64,000 nucleotides of DNA from Streptomyces parvulus. Its GTDB lineage: Bacteria; Actinomycetota; Actinomycetes; Streptomycetales; Streptomycetaceae. The stretch spans positions 1 to 64,000 of the forward strand of contig NZ_BMRX01000002.1 in assembly GCF_014648855.1 (NCBI RefSeq), given 5' to 3'. The translations under genes were made by a program, and so were the position numbers. Positions 35,562 through 46,500 of this stretch are shown in pieces. The notes under the pieces are model-generated. The model was not told the origin of the DNA, did no database searches, and saw nothing but the letters and a program-made list of their open reading frames with translations. Each line of letters opens with the position of its first letter. The stretch's first letter is position 1.

Positions 35562-36038
35562 ATGGAGACCGAGACGGCCACCCGCTGGCTGACCGATACG
35601 GAGCAGTGTGCCTGGCGCACCCACCTGGAGGTCAACAGACTGTTGACGCACCAGCTGGAGAAGGACCTGCAGCCGTTCGGGCTGACGATGAACGACTACG
35701 AGATCCTGGTGAACCTGTCCGAGTCGGAGGGCGACCGCATGCGGATGAGCGACCTGGCCAGCGCCACGATGCAGTCCAAGAGCCGCCTCTCCCACCAGAT
35801 CACCCGCATGGAGAACGCGGACCTGGTCCGCCGGGAGAACTGCGAGTCCGACCGCCGCGGCCTCTACGCCGTGCTCACCGAGCACGGGATGGAGACGATG
35901 CGGAAGGTCGCCCCGCACCACGTGGCCTCGGTGCGCCGGCACTTCATCGATCTGCTGGCCCCCGACACCCTGACCGAGCTGGACAAGGCGCTCAAACCCA
36001 TCGCGGAGCACCTGCGCGGACAGCGGGGACGTCCCTGA
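35562..36038 (+). CDS. absC: MarR-family regulator AbsC-like
   Basis: 158 residues, a MarR winged helix: HQLEKDLQPFGLTMNDYEILVNLSES, RMRMSDLASATMQSKSRLSHQITRME (recognition helix) and a wing with ENCESDRRG. Length and position match S. coelicolor AbsC (SCO5405, from memory), a zinc-linked pleiotropic regulator needed for antibiotic production under zinc limitation. Cysteines C16 and C94 and several histidines are available for metal. ATG 35562 lies next to an AT-rich promoter with a small dyad. It is convergent with the sensor kinase at 36055 across only 16 bp. Confidence 0.82.
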   Translation: METETATRWLTDTEQCAWRTHLEVNRLLTHQLEKDLQPFGLTMNDYEILVNLSESEGDRMRMSDLASATMQSKSRLSHQITRMENADLVRRENCESDRRGLYAVLTEHGMETMRKVAPHHVASVRRHFIDLLAPDTLTELDKALKPIAEHLRGQRGRP

Positions 36039-36054
36039 CGTCGCGCGGCGCGTC

Positions 36055-37481
36055 CTAGGCGGCCGGCAGGCGGAGCTCGAACAGGGCTCCGCCCGCCGGC
36101 CCGCCGTGCACGGTGAGCGTGCCGCCGTGGCGCACGGCCACGTCCCGGGCGATGGCCAGCCCGAGCCCCGCCCCGCCGTCGTCGCGGCTGCGGGCGTCGT
36201 CGAGCCGCACGAAACGTTCGAAGATCCGCTCCCGGTCGGCCTCCGGCACCCCGTCGCCGTCGTCGGCCACCCCGACCACGGCCAGGCCGCCGTCCCGCCG
36301 TACGGACACCACGACCGCCGAGCGGGCGTGCCGCTGGGCGTTGTCGAGCAGGTTGGCCAGCACCCGCCCCAGCTGTCCGCGCGAGCCGGCCACCGTGACC
36401 GCGCCGGTCTCGCCGCCCTCCTCCCGCACGCTCACCCCGGCCCGTCCCGCGGCCTCCTCCCGCGCCAGCACCGCGAGGTCGACCCGCGCGTCGGCGGGCC
36501 GCTCCCCCGCGTCCAGCCTGGCCAGCAGCAACAGGTCGGCGGCGAGGCGCTGGAGCCGTACGGTGTCCTCCACCGCGCCGTCCAGGTCGAGCAGTTCGGG
36601 ATGGGCGGCGGCCACCTCCAGCTGGGTGCGCAGCGAGGCGATCGGGCTGCGCAGCTCGTGCGAGGCGTCGGCGACGAACCGCCGCTGCCGCTCCACCGAG
36701 GCCTCCAGCGCGGCGAGCGTCTCGTTGGTGGTCGAGGCGAGCCGCGCCACCTCGTCGTGGGTGCCCGGCACGGGGACGCGGCGGGCCAGGTCCTCGCTCG
36801 CGGTGATCGCGGCCATCTCGCGCCGGATGCCCTCCACCGGGCGCAGCGCGCGCCGGGTCACCAGCCAGGTCACCCACCCCACGACCGCGAGGAGCACCGG
36901 GAAGCCGATCAGCATCACGGTCAGCGCGGTGTTCACGGCGCCGTGTTCGGCGGAGAGCGGGGCCCCGGCGTAGACGGTGAGGCGACCCCGGTCCTCGGTC
37001 TCCACGGGGACGGCGGCGAAGCGGTAGTCCTCCGCGTCGCCGTCGATGGTCGCCGAACCGTCGCTGATGGTGGTCCGTTCGCCGATCTCGCCGGGTTCGA
37101 GGGGCTCGCCCGCGTCCTCATCGTCGTCGCCGTCGTCGTCGCCCGCGTCCCCGGGCGAGGCGGCGGGCTGCGGCTTCACCGCGTCGACGCCGGTGCCGGT
37201 GATGCGCTCCAGGTCCTCGCCGGCGGCGACCAGGGTGCCGTCCTCGTCGACGACCTGCACGGGGCGGTCGTCGACGTCCAGCGACAGGTCGGCGTAGGGG
37301 GTGCCGACCGCCAGCTCCGTGGCGACCTCCCGGGCGGAGCGTTCCGCCTGGGTGCCGGCCTCGCCGAGCAGGTTGGAGCGCAGGGACAGCAGCACGGCGG
37401 TGCCGGCCGCGACGAGGGCGACGGCGACCACGAGGGTGGCGCCGAGCGTGGCGCGGGCCCGCACCGAGCCGAGGAGGCGGC

Positions 37482-37485
<4 letters not shown>
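36055..37485 (-). CDS. Sensor histidine kinase with Asp-rich extracytoplasmic domain
   Basis: 476 residues. TM1 at about 14-35, an extracytoplasmic domain of about 150 residues with a run of Asp/Glu at about 113-132 (GDDDGDDDEDAGE), TM2 at about 187-209, HAMP, the H-box RFVADASHELRSP (H276), and HATPase with NLLDNAQRHA, DDGDGV and GAGLGLAIA. The acidic patch suggests sensing of divalent cations or cationic peptides, as in PhoQ, but that is analogy. The ATG overlaps the upstream response regulator stop by 4 nt. Confidence 0.92.
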
Positions 37486-38204
<719 letters not shown>

Positions 38205-38227
38205 GTGTAAAGAGTGGCAAAGGGCGT

Positions 38228-38264
38228 CTGAAGATTCCTTCAGGAGGCTTCAGCTTCGGCTCAG
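38228..38264. promoter_or_regulatory. CTTCAG repeat array, probable response-regulator binding region
   Basis: CTGAAG (38228-38233) inverted against CTTCAG (38238-38243), a second CTTCAG (38248-38253, 10 nt on) and GCTCAG (38259-38264, 11 nt on). Helical-turn spacing of direct repeats is typical of OmpR-family sites. It lies between the response regulator and the PepSY gene. Confidence 0.6.
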
Positions 38265-38328
38265 CGTCGGTGCGCGACGGTGAGGGAGTCGAAACGACAG
38301 CACTCCGTACGACTCGGGAGGAACCAGC

Positions 38329-39066
38329 ATGAGGCGCAACATCGTCATCGCAGCCGTCACCGCCGCCGCACTGATCGGAGGCGGCACGGCGACCGCCCTG
38401 GCGACCACGGGCGACGACGACCGGGGAACGGCGCCGCGCGCGGACGTGAGCGTGTCCGACGACGGCGGCGTCCGGGACGAGGCCGACGGCCAAGGCGACG
38501 ACGCGGCCGGCGAGCGGGACGACCGCGACGACGCCGACCGCGTGTCCTCGGCGAAGGTGACGGCGGCCGAGGCCATCGCGGCGGCCCTGCGCGAGACCCC
38601 GGGCACCGCCGTCTCCGCCGACCTGGACGCCGCGGACGACGATGGCGACGACGACACCGACGGCGACGACCGCCGTGAGCGCGCCGCCTGGGAGGTCGAC
38701 GTCCTCGCCGGCGACGGCACCTGGCACAGCGTCCGGATCGACCCGGGCACCGGCAAGGTCCTCGGCTCCCACCGGGACGGCGACGAGGACGACACGGCCG
38801 AGGTGCGGGCCGCCCTCAAGGGCACCTCCGTCGACGCGGCGGACGCGGCACGGGCCGCGGCCGGCAAGGGCACGGTGACCTCCGTGGACCTGGACGACGA
38901 CGGTGACGACGACGGCGACGGGCGGGCCGCCTGGGAGGTCGAGACCCGCACCGACAGCAAGGGCGAGCAGGACTGGCGGGTCGACCCGGGCACCGGCAAG
39001 GTCACGGCCGACCGCTCGGACTCGGACGACTCCGGCTCGGACGACTCCGGCTCGGACGACGACTGA
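38329..39066 (+). CDS. Exported acidic PepSY-domain protein
   Basis: 245 residues. An N-terminal signal sequence (about 5-26, VIAAVTAAALIGGGTATALA) is followed by a mature protein dominated by Asp. Two PepSY-like units are visible: SSAKVTAAEAIAAALRETPG...AAWEVDVLAGDGTWHSVRIDPGTGKVL and the repeat VDAADAARAAAGKG...AAWEVETRTDSKGEQDWRVDPGTGKV. The tail is SDSDDSGSDDSGSDDD. ATG follows GGGAGG. It is divergent from the OmpR-type system, so it is probably its target and perhaps its signal modulator. The 3' end overlaps the convergent MFS gene by 65 bp. Confidence 0.85.
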   Translation: MRRNIVIAAVTAAALIGGGTATALATTGDDDRGTAPRADVSVSDDGGVRDEADGQGDDAAGERDDRDDADRVSSAKVTAAEAIAAALRETPGTAVSADLDAADDDGDDDTDGDDRRERAAWEVDVLAGDGTWHSVRIDPGTGKVLGSHRDGDEDDTAEVRAALKGTSVDAADAARAAAGKGTVTSVDLDDDGDDDGDGRAAWEVETRTDSKGEQDWRVDPGTGKVTADRSDSDDSGSDDSGSDDD

Positions 39067-40297
39067 CCCGCGCGGACCGTCCGGCGGACGCGGCACGGCG
39101 GCGGGCGGGCACCAGCGCCGCCACCGCCGCGACCGCGCCGGACACCGCGAAGCACACCGGCAGCGGCAGCCGCTCCACCAGCAGGCCCACCGCGGCGGCC
39201 CCGGCGGAGCCCCCGGCGTTGACCGCCGTGTTGCACCAGGCGCCGGCGCGGACCCGGAAGCCGGGCGCCGCGCTCTCGTCGGCGATCAGGTACGCCGTCG
39301 TCAGCGCCGGCGCCACGAACAGACCGGCACCCGTGACGGCCAGGACCAGCGTGCCCAGTCCGGGTGCGAGACCGGCGGCGGCCAGGCAGACGCCGAGGCC
39401 GGCGACGAAGAAGGGCAGCCGGGACCGGGCGGCGGACTTCCAGGGGAAGGCGCCGTTGAGCAGCCCGCCGACGGCACTGCCCGCGGACAGCGCCGCGAGC
39501 ACCCAGGCGACGGTGCCGCCGCCGAGTCCGCGCTCCCCCGCGTAGGCGACGGCGAGCAGGTCGACTGCGCTCACCGAGACGCCGACCGCCGCCGCCACGA
39601 CGACGGGCTGCAGCAGCGCGCCCGCCTGCCCCGCTCCCGCCCGGCCCGCGGGCACTCCGGAGCGGTCCTTCTCCGCCTGCGCCGGTCGCGGGCCGTCCGT
39701 CGCGGGCGACGTGACGAAGCCGAGGGTGCCCGCCGTCACCAGCGCGGCGCTGAGCAGGACGCCGACGGCCGGCGGGGCGACGCCGACCACCACGCCGACC
39801 AGCAGCGGTCCCGAGACGAAGAGGAGTTCCTCGGCGACGCCGTCCAGGCTGTAGGCGCGCCGCAGGAGGGCGCGGTCGGGGAGCATGCCGGCCCACACGG
39901 CCCGCATCGAGGGACCGAGCGGCGGCGTGCAGGCACCGGCGGCCGCCGCGGTCACCGCGAGGACGGCGGCGGGGACACCCGGACGCCAGCAGACCGCCGC
40001 CGTCACGCAGAGCAGGGCGGCGTAGAGCAGCGCCATCGGGAGCAGGGCCCGGCGCGGCCCGTGCCGGTCGACCAGGCCGGCTCGGTAGGGGGAGAGGAAG
40101 ACGCTCGTCGCGCCGAAGAGCGCCATGACGAGGCCCGCCACGGCGTACGACCCGGTGGACCGGGTCAGAGCGAGCATCAGGGAGAGGGAGACGGTGCCGT
40201 AGGACAGCCGGCCGACGAGGGCGGCCGCGAAGGTGCGGCGGGCATGGGGGACACGGAGCACGGCGGCGTACGAGGGCCGCGGAAGGGGCGTGGACAC
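39002..40297 (-). CDS. MFS transporter
   Basis: 431 residues, about twelve membrane helices, no signal peptide. The loop between helices 2 and 3 reads SPYRAGLVDRHGPRRALLP, a variant of the MFS A-motif. The C-terminus (SRRPSRSRPSRSRPSPSGRP) is an arginine/serine repeat that is simply the antisense of the acidic repeat ending the PepSY gene. GTG 40297 follows AGAGGA. The substrate is unknown; drug or metabolite efflux is the usual default for this subgroup. Confidence 0.85.
   Translation of the reverse strand: MSTPLPRPSYAAVLRVPHARRTFAAALVGRLSYGTVSLSLMLALTRSTGSYAVAGLVMALFGATSVFLSPYRAGLVDRHGPRRALLPMALLYAALLCVTAAVCWRPGVPAAVLAVTAAAAGACTPPLGPSMRAVWAGMLPDRALLRRAYSLDGVAEELLFVSGPLLVGVVVGVAPPAVGVLLSAALVTAGTLGFVTSPATDGPRPAQAEKDRSGVPAGRAGAGQAGALLQPVVVAAAVGVSVSAVDLLAVAYAGERGLGGGTVAWVLAALSAGSAVGGLLNGAFPWKSAARSRLPFFVAGLGVCLAAAGLAPGLGTLVLAVTGAGLFVAPALTTAYLIADESAAPGFRVRAGAWCNTAVNAGGSAGAAAVGLLVERLPLPVCFAVSGAVAAVAALVPARRRAASAGRSARVSRRPSRSRPSRSRPSPSGRP
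39021..39060. repeat. 15-bp tandem repeat coding on both strands
   Basis: CTCGGACGACTCCGG repeated 2.7 times. It encodes the SDDSG repeat of the PepSY protein on the plus strand and the RS-rich tail of the MFS protein on the minus strand. Confidence 0.8.
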
Positions 40298-40462
40298 GCG
40301 AAGGTTCCTCTGCGGAGAGGCGACAAGGGGACGCCGAGGCGCGCGACGGCCGGATGCGGCGGTCGCGTGCGGGGCGGGCCCTAGGCCAAGAGGAGGAACA
40401 CGCGGTCAAGGTAGCAGCGCGGACTCCGTCTTCGCGCGGCTTTTCCGGACAAGGTCGGCGGC

Positions 40463-40550
40463 GGCGTCAGGCGCTCGTCAGTGGCGTCAGACGTTCGTCA
40501 GCGGCGTCAGGCGCTCGTCAGGCGGCGTCCGGCGTCAGGCGTTCGTCAGC
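40463..40550. repeat. 20-bp tandem repeats at the 3' end of meaB
   Basis: Unit GGCGTCAGGCGCTCGTCAGT and close variants at 40463, 40483, 40503 and 40531 (the last after an 8-nt interruption). The 40531 copy contains the meaB stop and last codons; the others lie downstream, so the gene end appears to have been copied about three times. Confidence 0.75.
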
Positions 40551-41491
40551 CCCGCCACCAGTTCGTCGGCCGCGCGGTACGGGTCGAGTTCGCCGGCCAC
40601 GATCCGCTCGGCCAGCGCGCCGAGGCGGCGGTCGCCGTGCAGGTCGCCGATGCGCTCGCGCAGGGTGGTGACGGCGATGGTCTCGACCTCGCGGGCGGCG
40701 CGGGCGCGGCGGCGCTCGGCGAGGACGTCCCGCTCCTCCATCCAGGCGCGGTGCTTCTCCAGGGCCTCGACGACCTCGTCGACGCCCTCGCCACGCGCGG
40801 CGACGGTCTTCACGATGGGCGGGCGCCAGTCGCCGGCGGCGCGGGCCTCGCCGAGGCCGAGCATGTGGTTCAGCTCGCGGGCGGTGGCGTCGGCGCCGTC
40901 CCGGTCGGCCTTGTTCACGACGTAGACGTCGCCGATCTCCAGGATTCCGGCCTTGGCCGCCTGGATGCCGTCGCCCATGCCGGGGGCGAGGAGGACGACG
41001 GAGGTGTCGGCCTGGGAGGCGATCTCCACCTCGGACTGGCCGACGCCGACCGTCTCGACCAGGATCACGTCGCAGCCCGCCGCGTCCAGCACGCGGATGG
41101 CCTGCGGCGCCGCCCAGGCGAGGCCGCCGAGGTGGCCGCGGGTCGCCATCGAGCGGATGTAGACGCCGGGGTCGGAGGCGTGCTCGGACATCCGCACCCG
41201 GTCGCCGAGCAGCGCGCCGCCGGAGAAGGGGGAGGACGGGTCGACGGCGAGGACGCCGACCCTCCTGCCCTGCTTGCGGTACGCCGTCACCAGCGCCGAG
41301 GTGGAGGTCGACTTGCCGACGCCCGGCGAACCGGTCAGTCCGACCACGTACGCCCCGCCGGTGAGCGGCGCGAGCGTTTCCATGACCTCCCTGAGCTGCG
41401 GGGACGCCCCCTCCACCAGGGAGATCAGCCTGGCCACGGCCCGCGGTCGGCCTTCCCTGGCCTGGGCCACCAGCGAGGAGACGTCCTGCAT
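40535..41491 (-). CDS. meaB: MeaB/ArgK-family GTPase, B12-mutase chaperone
   Basis: 318 residues. G3E P-loop GTPase with Walker A GSPGVGKS (54-61), the metal/switch region VETVGVGQSE and the NKADRDG specificity motif. The C-terminal helices are for dimerisation. It loads and protects adenosylcobalamin mutases (methylmalonyl- or isobutyryl-CoA mutase); icmA lies 9 kb away. ATG 41491 follows GGAG. It is followed on the minus strand by tandem 20-bp repeats. Thiolase and epimerase genes are adjacent, consistent with acyl-CoA metabolism. Confidence 0.93.
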   Translation of the reverse strand: MQDVSSLVAQAREGRPRAVARLISLVEGASPQLREVMETLAPLTGGAYVVGLTGSPGVGKSTSTSALVTAYRKQGRRVGVLAVDPSSPFSGGALLGDRVRMSEHASDPGVYIRSMATRGHLGGLAWAAPQAIRVLDAAGCDVILVETVGVGQSEVEIASQADTSVVLLAPGMGDGIQAAKAGILEIGDVYVVNKADRDGADATARELNHMLGLGEARAAGDWRPPIVKTVAARGEGVDEVVEALEKHRAWMEERDVLAERRRARAAREVETIAVTTLRERIGDLHGDRRLGALAERIVAGELDPYRAADELVAGLTNA

Positions 41492-41547
41492 CACAGCTCC
41501 GTTCAGCTCCGTCCGGCTACTTTCGACTGCGTGGGACCGCGGGTCTG

Positions 41548-42753
41548 TCAGGACTTGGGGACCCGGACGATCAGCGCGTCGCCCTGACCGCCGCCGCCGC
41601 ACAGGGCCGCAGCGCCGATCCCGCCGCCGCGCCGCCCCAGCTCCAGTGCGAGGTGGAGCACCAGCCGGGCGCCGGACATGCCGATCGGGTGGCCCAGTGC
41701 GATGGCACCACCGTTGACGTTCACCTTTTCGGTGGACACGCCGAGGTCCTTCATTGACTGCACGGCGACGGCGGCGAAGGCCTCGTTGATCTCGATCAGG
41801 TCGAGGTCTTCGACGTCCAGGCCCTCCTTGCCGAGCGCGTGCCGGATGGCGTGGGAGGGCTGCGACTGCAAAGAGTTGTCCGGGCCGGCGACGTTGCCGT
41901 GCGCGCCGATCTCCGCGATCCACTCGAGGCCCAGCTCCTCGGCCTTGGCCCTGCTCATCACGACCACGGCGGCGGCGCCGTCGGAGATCTGCGAGGAGGA
42001 GCCGGCCGTGATCGTGCCGTCCTTGGAGAACGCCGGCCGCAGCTTGCCCAGCGACTCGGCGGTGGTGTCGCCGCGGATGCCCTCGTCCTTGCTGAACACC
42101 ACCGGGTCGCCCTTGCGCTGCGGGATCTCGACCGGGGTGATCTCGGCGTCGTACACGCCGTTCTTCTGGGCGGCGGCGGCGCGCTGGTGGGACAGGGCCG
42201 CGATCTCGTCCTGGGCGGCGCGCTCGATGCCGAGGCGGGTGTTGTGCTTCTCGGTGGACTCGCCCATGGCGATGCCCTCGAAGGAGTCGGTCAGACCGTC
42301 GTACGCCATGGCGTCGATCATCTGGACCGCGCCGTACTTGTAGCCCTCGCGGGACTTCGGCAGCAGGTGCGGGGCGTTGGTCATCGACTCCTGGCCGCCG
42401 GCCACCACCACGTCGAATTCACCCGCGCGAATGAGCTGGTCGGCGAGGGCGATGGCGTCGAGGCCGGAGAGGCACACCTTGTTGATCGTGAGCGCCGGGA
42501 CGCTCATGGGGATGCCGGCCTTGACGGCGGCCTGCCGGGCGGGGATCTGCCCGGCGCCCGCCTGGAGCACCTGGCCCATGATCACGTACTGGACCTGGTC
42601 GCCGGTGACGCCCGCCCGCTCCAGGGCCGCCTTGATCGCGAACCCGCCGAGGTCGGCCCCGGAGAAGGACTTCAGCGAGCCGAGCAGCCGCCCCATCGGG
42701 GTGCGGGCACCCGCGACGATGACGGAGGTCGTGCCGTTCGTTGCAGAAGACAT
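41548..42753 (-). CDS. Acetyl-CoA C-acetyltransferase (thiolase)
   Basis: 401 residues. Biosynthetic-type thiolase with acyl-accepting cysteine C94 ([10 protein letters not shown]), H355 (AIALGHPIG) and C385 ([10 protein letters not shown]). It condenses two acetyl-CoA or cleaves acetoacetyl-CoA. ATG follows AAGGGGA. It is upstream of meaB on the same strand (56-bp gap) and divergent from the epimerase. A 3-hydroxybutyryl-CoA dehydrogenase is encoded at 59284. Confidence 0.95.
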   Translation of the reverse strand: MSSATNGTTSVIVAGARTPMGRLLGSLKSFSGADLGGFAIKAALERAGVTGDQVQYVIMGQVLQAGAGQIPARQAAVKAGIPMSVPALTINKVCLSGLDAIALADQLIRAGEFDVVVAGGQESMTNAPHLLPKSREGYKYGAVQMIDAMAYDGLTDSFEGIAMGESTEKHNTRLGIERAAQDEIAALSHQRAAAAQKNGVYDAEITPVEIPQRKGDPVVFSKDEGIRGDTTAESLGKLRPAFSKDGTITAGSSSQISDGAAAVVVMSRAKAEELGLEWIAEIGAHGNVAGPDNSLQSQPSHAIRHALGKEGLDVEDLDLIEINEAFAAVAVQSMKDLGVSTEKVNVNGGAIALGHPIGMSGARLVLHLALELGRRGGGIGAAALCGGGGQGDALIVRVPKS

Positions 42754-42902
42754 GAGCTGCGATCCCCTTTTCCGGCCCGCACAGGCCGAGGAGTGAACGA
42801 GGGTTTACTTGAATGTACTGAGCGGTATCCCGCCCGTCACCCGGCGGTCGGTGTGATCGCGCGCACGTTGCGTAACCGCCGCCGGAGCGCTGCACTGATT
42901 CC

Positions 42903-43343
42903 ATGCTGACGCGAATCGACCACATCGGAATCGCCTGCCACGACCTCGACACCACCGTCGAGTTCTACCGTGCCACCTACGGCTTCGAGGTGTTCCACAC
43001 CGAGGTCAACGAGGAACAGGGCGTCCGCGAGGCCATGCTCAAGATCAACGGTACGTCCGACGGCGGCGCCTCGTACCTCCAGCTGCTGGAGCCCACCCGC
43101 GAGGACTCCGCGGTCGGCAAGTGGCTCGCGAAGAACGGCGAGGGCGTCCACCACATCGCCTTCGGTACGGCGGATGTGGACGCGGACGCCGCGGACATCC
43201 GGGAGAAGGGCGTACGCGTTCTGTACGACGAGCCCCGGCGAGGTTCCATGGGGTCGCGGATCACCTTCCTGCACCCCAAGGACTGCCATGGCGTACTGAC
43301 AGAACTGGTCACTTCGGCGGCCGTTGAGTCACCTGAGCACTGA
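42903..43343 (+). CDS. mce: Methylmalonyl-CoA epimerase
   Basis: 146 residues, vicinal-oxygen-chelate fold. Metal ligands match known epimerases: H7 (RIDHIGI), Q60 (YLQLLEP), H84 (GVHHIAF) and E134 (VLTEL). It interconverts 2R and 2S methylmalonyl-CoA, linking propionyl-CoA carboxylation to the B12 mutase. ATG 42903; GGAG is too far (13 nt) to be a good ribosome site, so the leader may be absent or unusual. It precedes scy by 233 bp. Confidence 0.95.
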   Translation: MLTRIDHIGIACHDLDTTVEFYRATYGFEVFHTEVNEEQGVREAMLKINGTSDGGASYLQLLEPTREDSAVGKWLAKNGEGVHHIAFGTADVDADAADIREKGVRVLYDEPRRGSMGSRITFLHPKDCHGVLTELVTSAAVESPEH

Positions 43344-43510
43344 CTCCCGTACATAGGGGCCGGTAGGGTTGGGTGCGGTCGCCGCTCAATCCAGGGTGAC
43401 CCGGTCCTGTCGTCGGCGACGGCGGGATCGCCGGGGTCGTGTTTCGGGGGGCGGGCGACGGGGCAGCGGCACATGCCCCGCCGTTGATCTGACACCATTC
43501 CCCGGGGGCC

Positions 43511-43529
43511 CCGTCCGTCGGACGGACGG
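43511..43529. repeat. Perfect 19-bp palindrome between mce and scy
   Basis: CCGTCCGTC-G-GACGGACGG, perfect 9-bp arms, 48 nt before the scy GTG. It could be an mce terminator or an operator on the scy promoter. No other structure stands out in this 233-bp gap. Confidence 0.55.
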
Positions 43530-43576
43530 AGCTCAGTCGGGAAGATTTGCGACCAGGGGACGGATGGGACCGCGCA

Positions 43577-46500
43577 GTGCGGGGCTACGAGAGCCAGGAG
43601 CGAGAGCCGGCGGCTGACGTCGACCACCTCTCTCGGTTCGAGGCCGAGATGAAGCGGCTGAAGACCGAGCGGGAAAAGGCGATCCAGCACGCCGAGGACC
43701 TCGGCTACCAGGTCGAGGTGCTGCGCGCCAAGTTGCACGAGGCGCGGCGCACCATCATGTCCCGGCCCGCCTTCGACGGCGGCGACATCGGGTACCAGGC
43801 CGAGCAGTTGCTGCGCAACGCGCAGACGCAGGCCGACCAGCTGCGCTCGGACGCCGAGCGGGAGCTGAGCCAGGCCCGGGCGCAGACCCAGCGCATCCTC
43901 CAGGAGCACGCCGAGCAGGCCGCCCGGCTCCAGGCGGAGCTGCACCAGGAGGCGGTGACCCGCCGCCAGCAGCTGGACCAGGAGCTGGCCGAGCGCCGGC
44001 AGACCGTCGAGTCGCACGTCAACGAGAACGTGGCCTGGGCGGAGCAGCTGCGGGCCCGCACCGAGCAGCAGGCCCGCCGGCTCCTCGACGAGTCCCGCAC
44101 CGAGGCGGAGCAGGCCCTGGCGGCCGCCCGCGCGGAGGCGGAGCGGCTGACCTCCGAGGCCCGGCAGCGGCTGACGAACGACGCGGAGAGTGCCCGCGCC
44201 GAGGCCGAGCAGCTGCTGCGCCGCGCCCGCACCGACGCGGAGCGGCTGCTGAACGCCGCCTCCACTCAGGCCCAGGAGGCCACCGACCACGCCGAGCAAC
44301 TGCGCACCTCCACCGCCGACGAGTCGGAGTCCGCGCGGCGCCAGTCCCAGGAGCTGAGCCGGGCCGCCGAGCGGCGCATGTCCGAGGCCGAGGAGGCGCT
44401 GCGCAAGGCGCAGACCGAGGCCGAGAAGGTCGTCACCGAGGCCAAGGAGGCCGCCGCCAAGGCGCTGGCCGGCGCCGAGGCCACCAACGAGCAGCGCACC
44501 CGTACCGCCAAGGAGCAGGTCGCCCGGCTGGTCGGCGAGGCCACCAAGGACGCCGAGAACACCAGGTCCGAGGCGGAGCAGCTGGTCGCGGAGGCCCGTG
44601 CCGAGGCCGAGCGGATCGTCGCCGAGGCCGCCGAGAAGGCCCGTACGCTCACCGCCGAGGAGTCGGCCACCCAGCTCTCCAAGGCGGCCAAGACCGCCGA
44701 GGACGTGCTGAACAAGGCGTCGGAGGACGCCAAGCGGACCACGAAGGCCGCCGCCGAGGAGGCCGAGCGGATCCGCACCGAGGCCGAGGCCGAGGCGGAC
44801 CGGCTGCGCGCCGAGGCCCACGACATCGCGGCCGAGCTGAAGGGCGCGGCGAAGGACGACACCAAGGAGTACCGCGCCAAGACGGTCGAGCTGCAGGAGG
44901 AGGCGCGCCGGCTGCGCGGCGAGGCCGAGCAGCTGCGCTCCGACGCGGTCGCCGAGGGCGAGAAGATCCGCGCCGAGGCCCGCAAGGAGGCCGTGGCGCA
45001 GATCGAGGAGGCCGCCAGGACCGCCGAGGAGCTGCTCGCCAAGGCCAAGGCGGACGCGGACGAGCTGCGGCAGACCGCGACGACGGACAGCGAGAAGGTC
45101 CGCACCGAGGCGATCGAGCGGGCCACCACCCTGCGCCGGCAGGCCGAGGAGACCCTGGAGCGCACCCGCGCGGAGGCCGAGCGGCACCGCGCGGAGGCCG
45201 CCGAGCGCGCCGAGGAGCTGCAGGCGGACGCCGAGCGCGCCGCCCGTGAGCTGCGCGAGGAGACCGAGCGCGCCGTCGAGGCCCGCAAGGCGGAGGCCGC
45301 CGAGGACCTGACGCGGCTGCGCACCGAGGCCGAGGAGCACCGCACGGCCGCCGAGGAGGCGCTGTCCGAGGCCCGTGAGGAGGGCGCGCGGCTCCGTCGC
45401 GAGGCCGCCGAGGAGAGCGAGCGGCTGCGCACCGAGGCCGCGGAGCGGATCCGCACGCTCCAGCAGCAGGCCGAGACGGAGGCCGAGCGGCTGCGCACCG
45501 AGGCCGCCGCCGACGCATCCGCCTCCCGCGCGGAGGGCGAGTCCGTCGCCGTACGGCTGCGGTCGGAGGCGGCGGCCGAGGCCGAGCGGCTGAAGTCGGA
45601 GGCGCAGGAGAGCGCCGACCGGGTGCGGGCGGAGGCGCAGAGCGCCGCCGAGCGGATCGCCGCCGAGGCGTCCGAGGCGCTGGCCGCCGCCCAGGAGGAG
45701 GCCGCCCGGCGCCGCCGCGAGGCGGAGGAGCTGCTCGGGTCCGCCCGGCAGGAGGCCGACCAGGAGCGCGAGCGGGCCCGCGAGCAGAGCGAGGAGCTGC
45801 TGGCCTCGGCGCGCAATCGGGTGGAGGAGGCGCAGGCCGAGGCGGTCCGGCTGGTCGAGGAGGCCGACCGGCGCGCGACCGAGATGGTGTCCGCCGCCGA
45901 GCAGCACGCGCAGCAGGTGCGGGACTCCGTCGCCGGGCTGCACGAGCAGGCCCAGGAGGAGATCACCGGGCTGCGCAGCGCGGCCGAGCACGCGGCCGAG
46001 CGCACCCGGTACGAGGCCGAGCAGGAGGCGGACCGGGTCCGCGCCGACGCGCACGCCGAGCGCGAGCGGGCCGCCGAGGACGCCGGGCGGTTGCGGCGCG
46101 AGGCGCGGGAGGAGACCGAGGCGGCCAAGACGCTGGCCGAGCGGACGGTGTCCGAGGCCATCACGGAGGCCGACCGGATCCGCACCGACGTCTCGGAGCA
46201 CGCCCAGCGGGTGCGCACCGAGGCCTCCGACGCCATCGCCGAGGCCGAGCAGGCCGCGTCCCGCACCCGGGCCGACGCCCGCGAGGACGCCAACCGCATC
46301 CGGTCCGACGCGGCGACGCAGGCGGACACCCTGATCACCGAGGCGAGCGCCGAGGCGGAGCGGCTCACCACGCAGACGGCGGCCGAGACCGACCGGATCC
46401 GCACCGAGACCGCCGCGGAGGCGGAGCGCGTCCGCACGGAGGCGGCGGACGAGGCTGAGCGGGTGCGGTCCGAGGCGGGCGCCCGGGCCGAGCGGCTGCT

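Noticed and set aside
40463..40550. Possible CRISPR-like repeat array
   Set aside because: Repeats are directly abutting 20-mers with no spacers and no cas genes; they are a tandem duplication of the meaB end.
43369..43617. 82-codon frame upstream of scy
   Set aside because: Arg/Gly-rich with no domain and it runs into scy in another frame.
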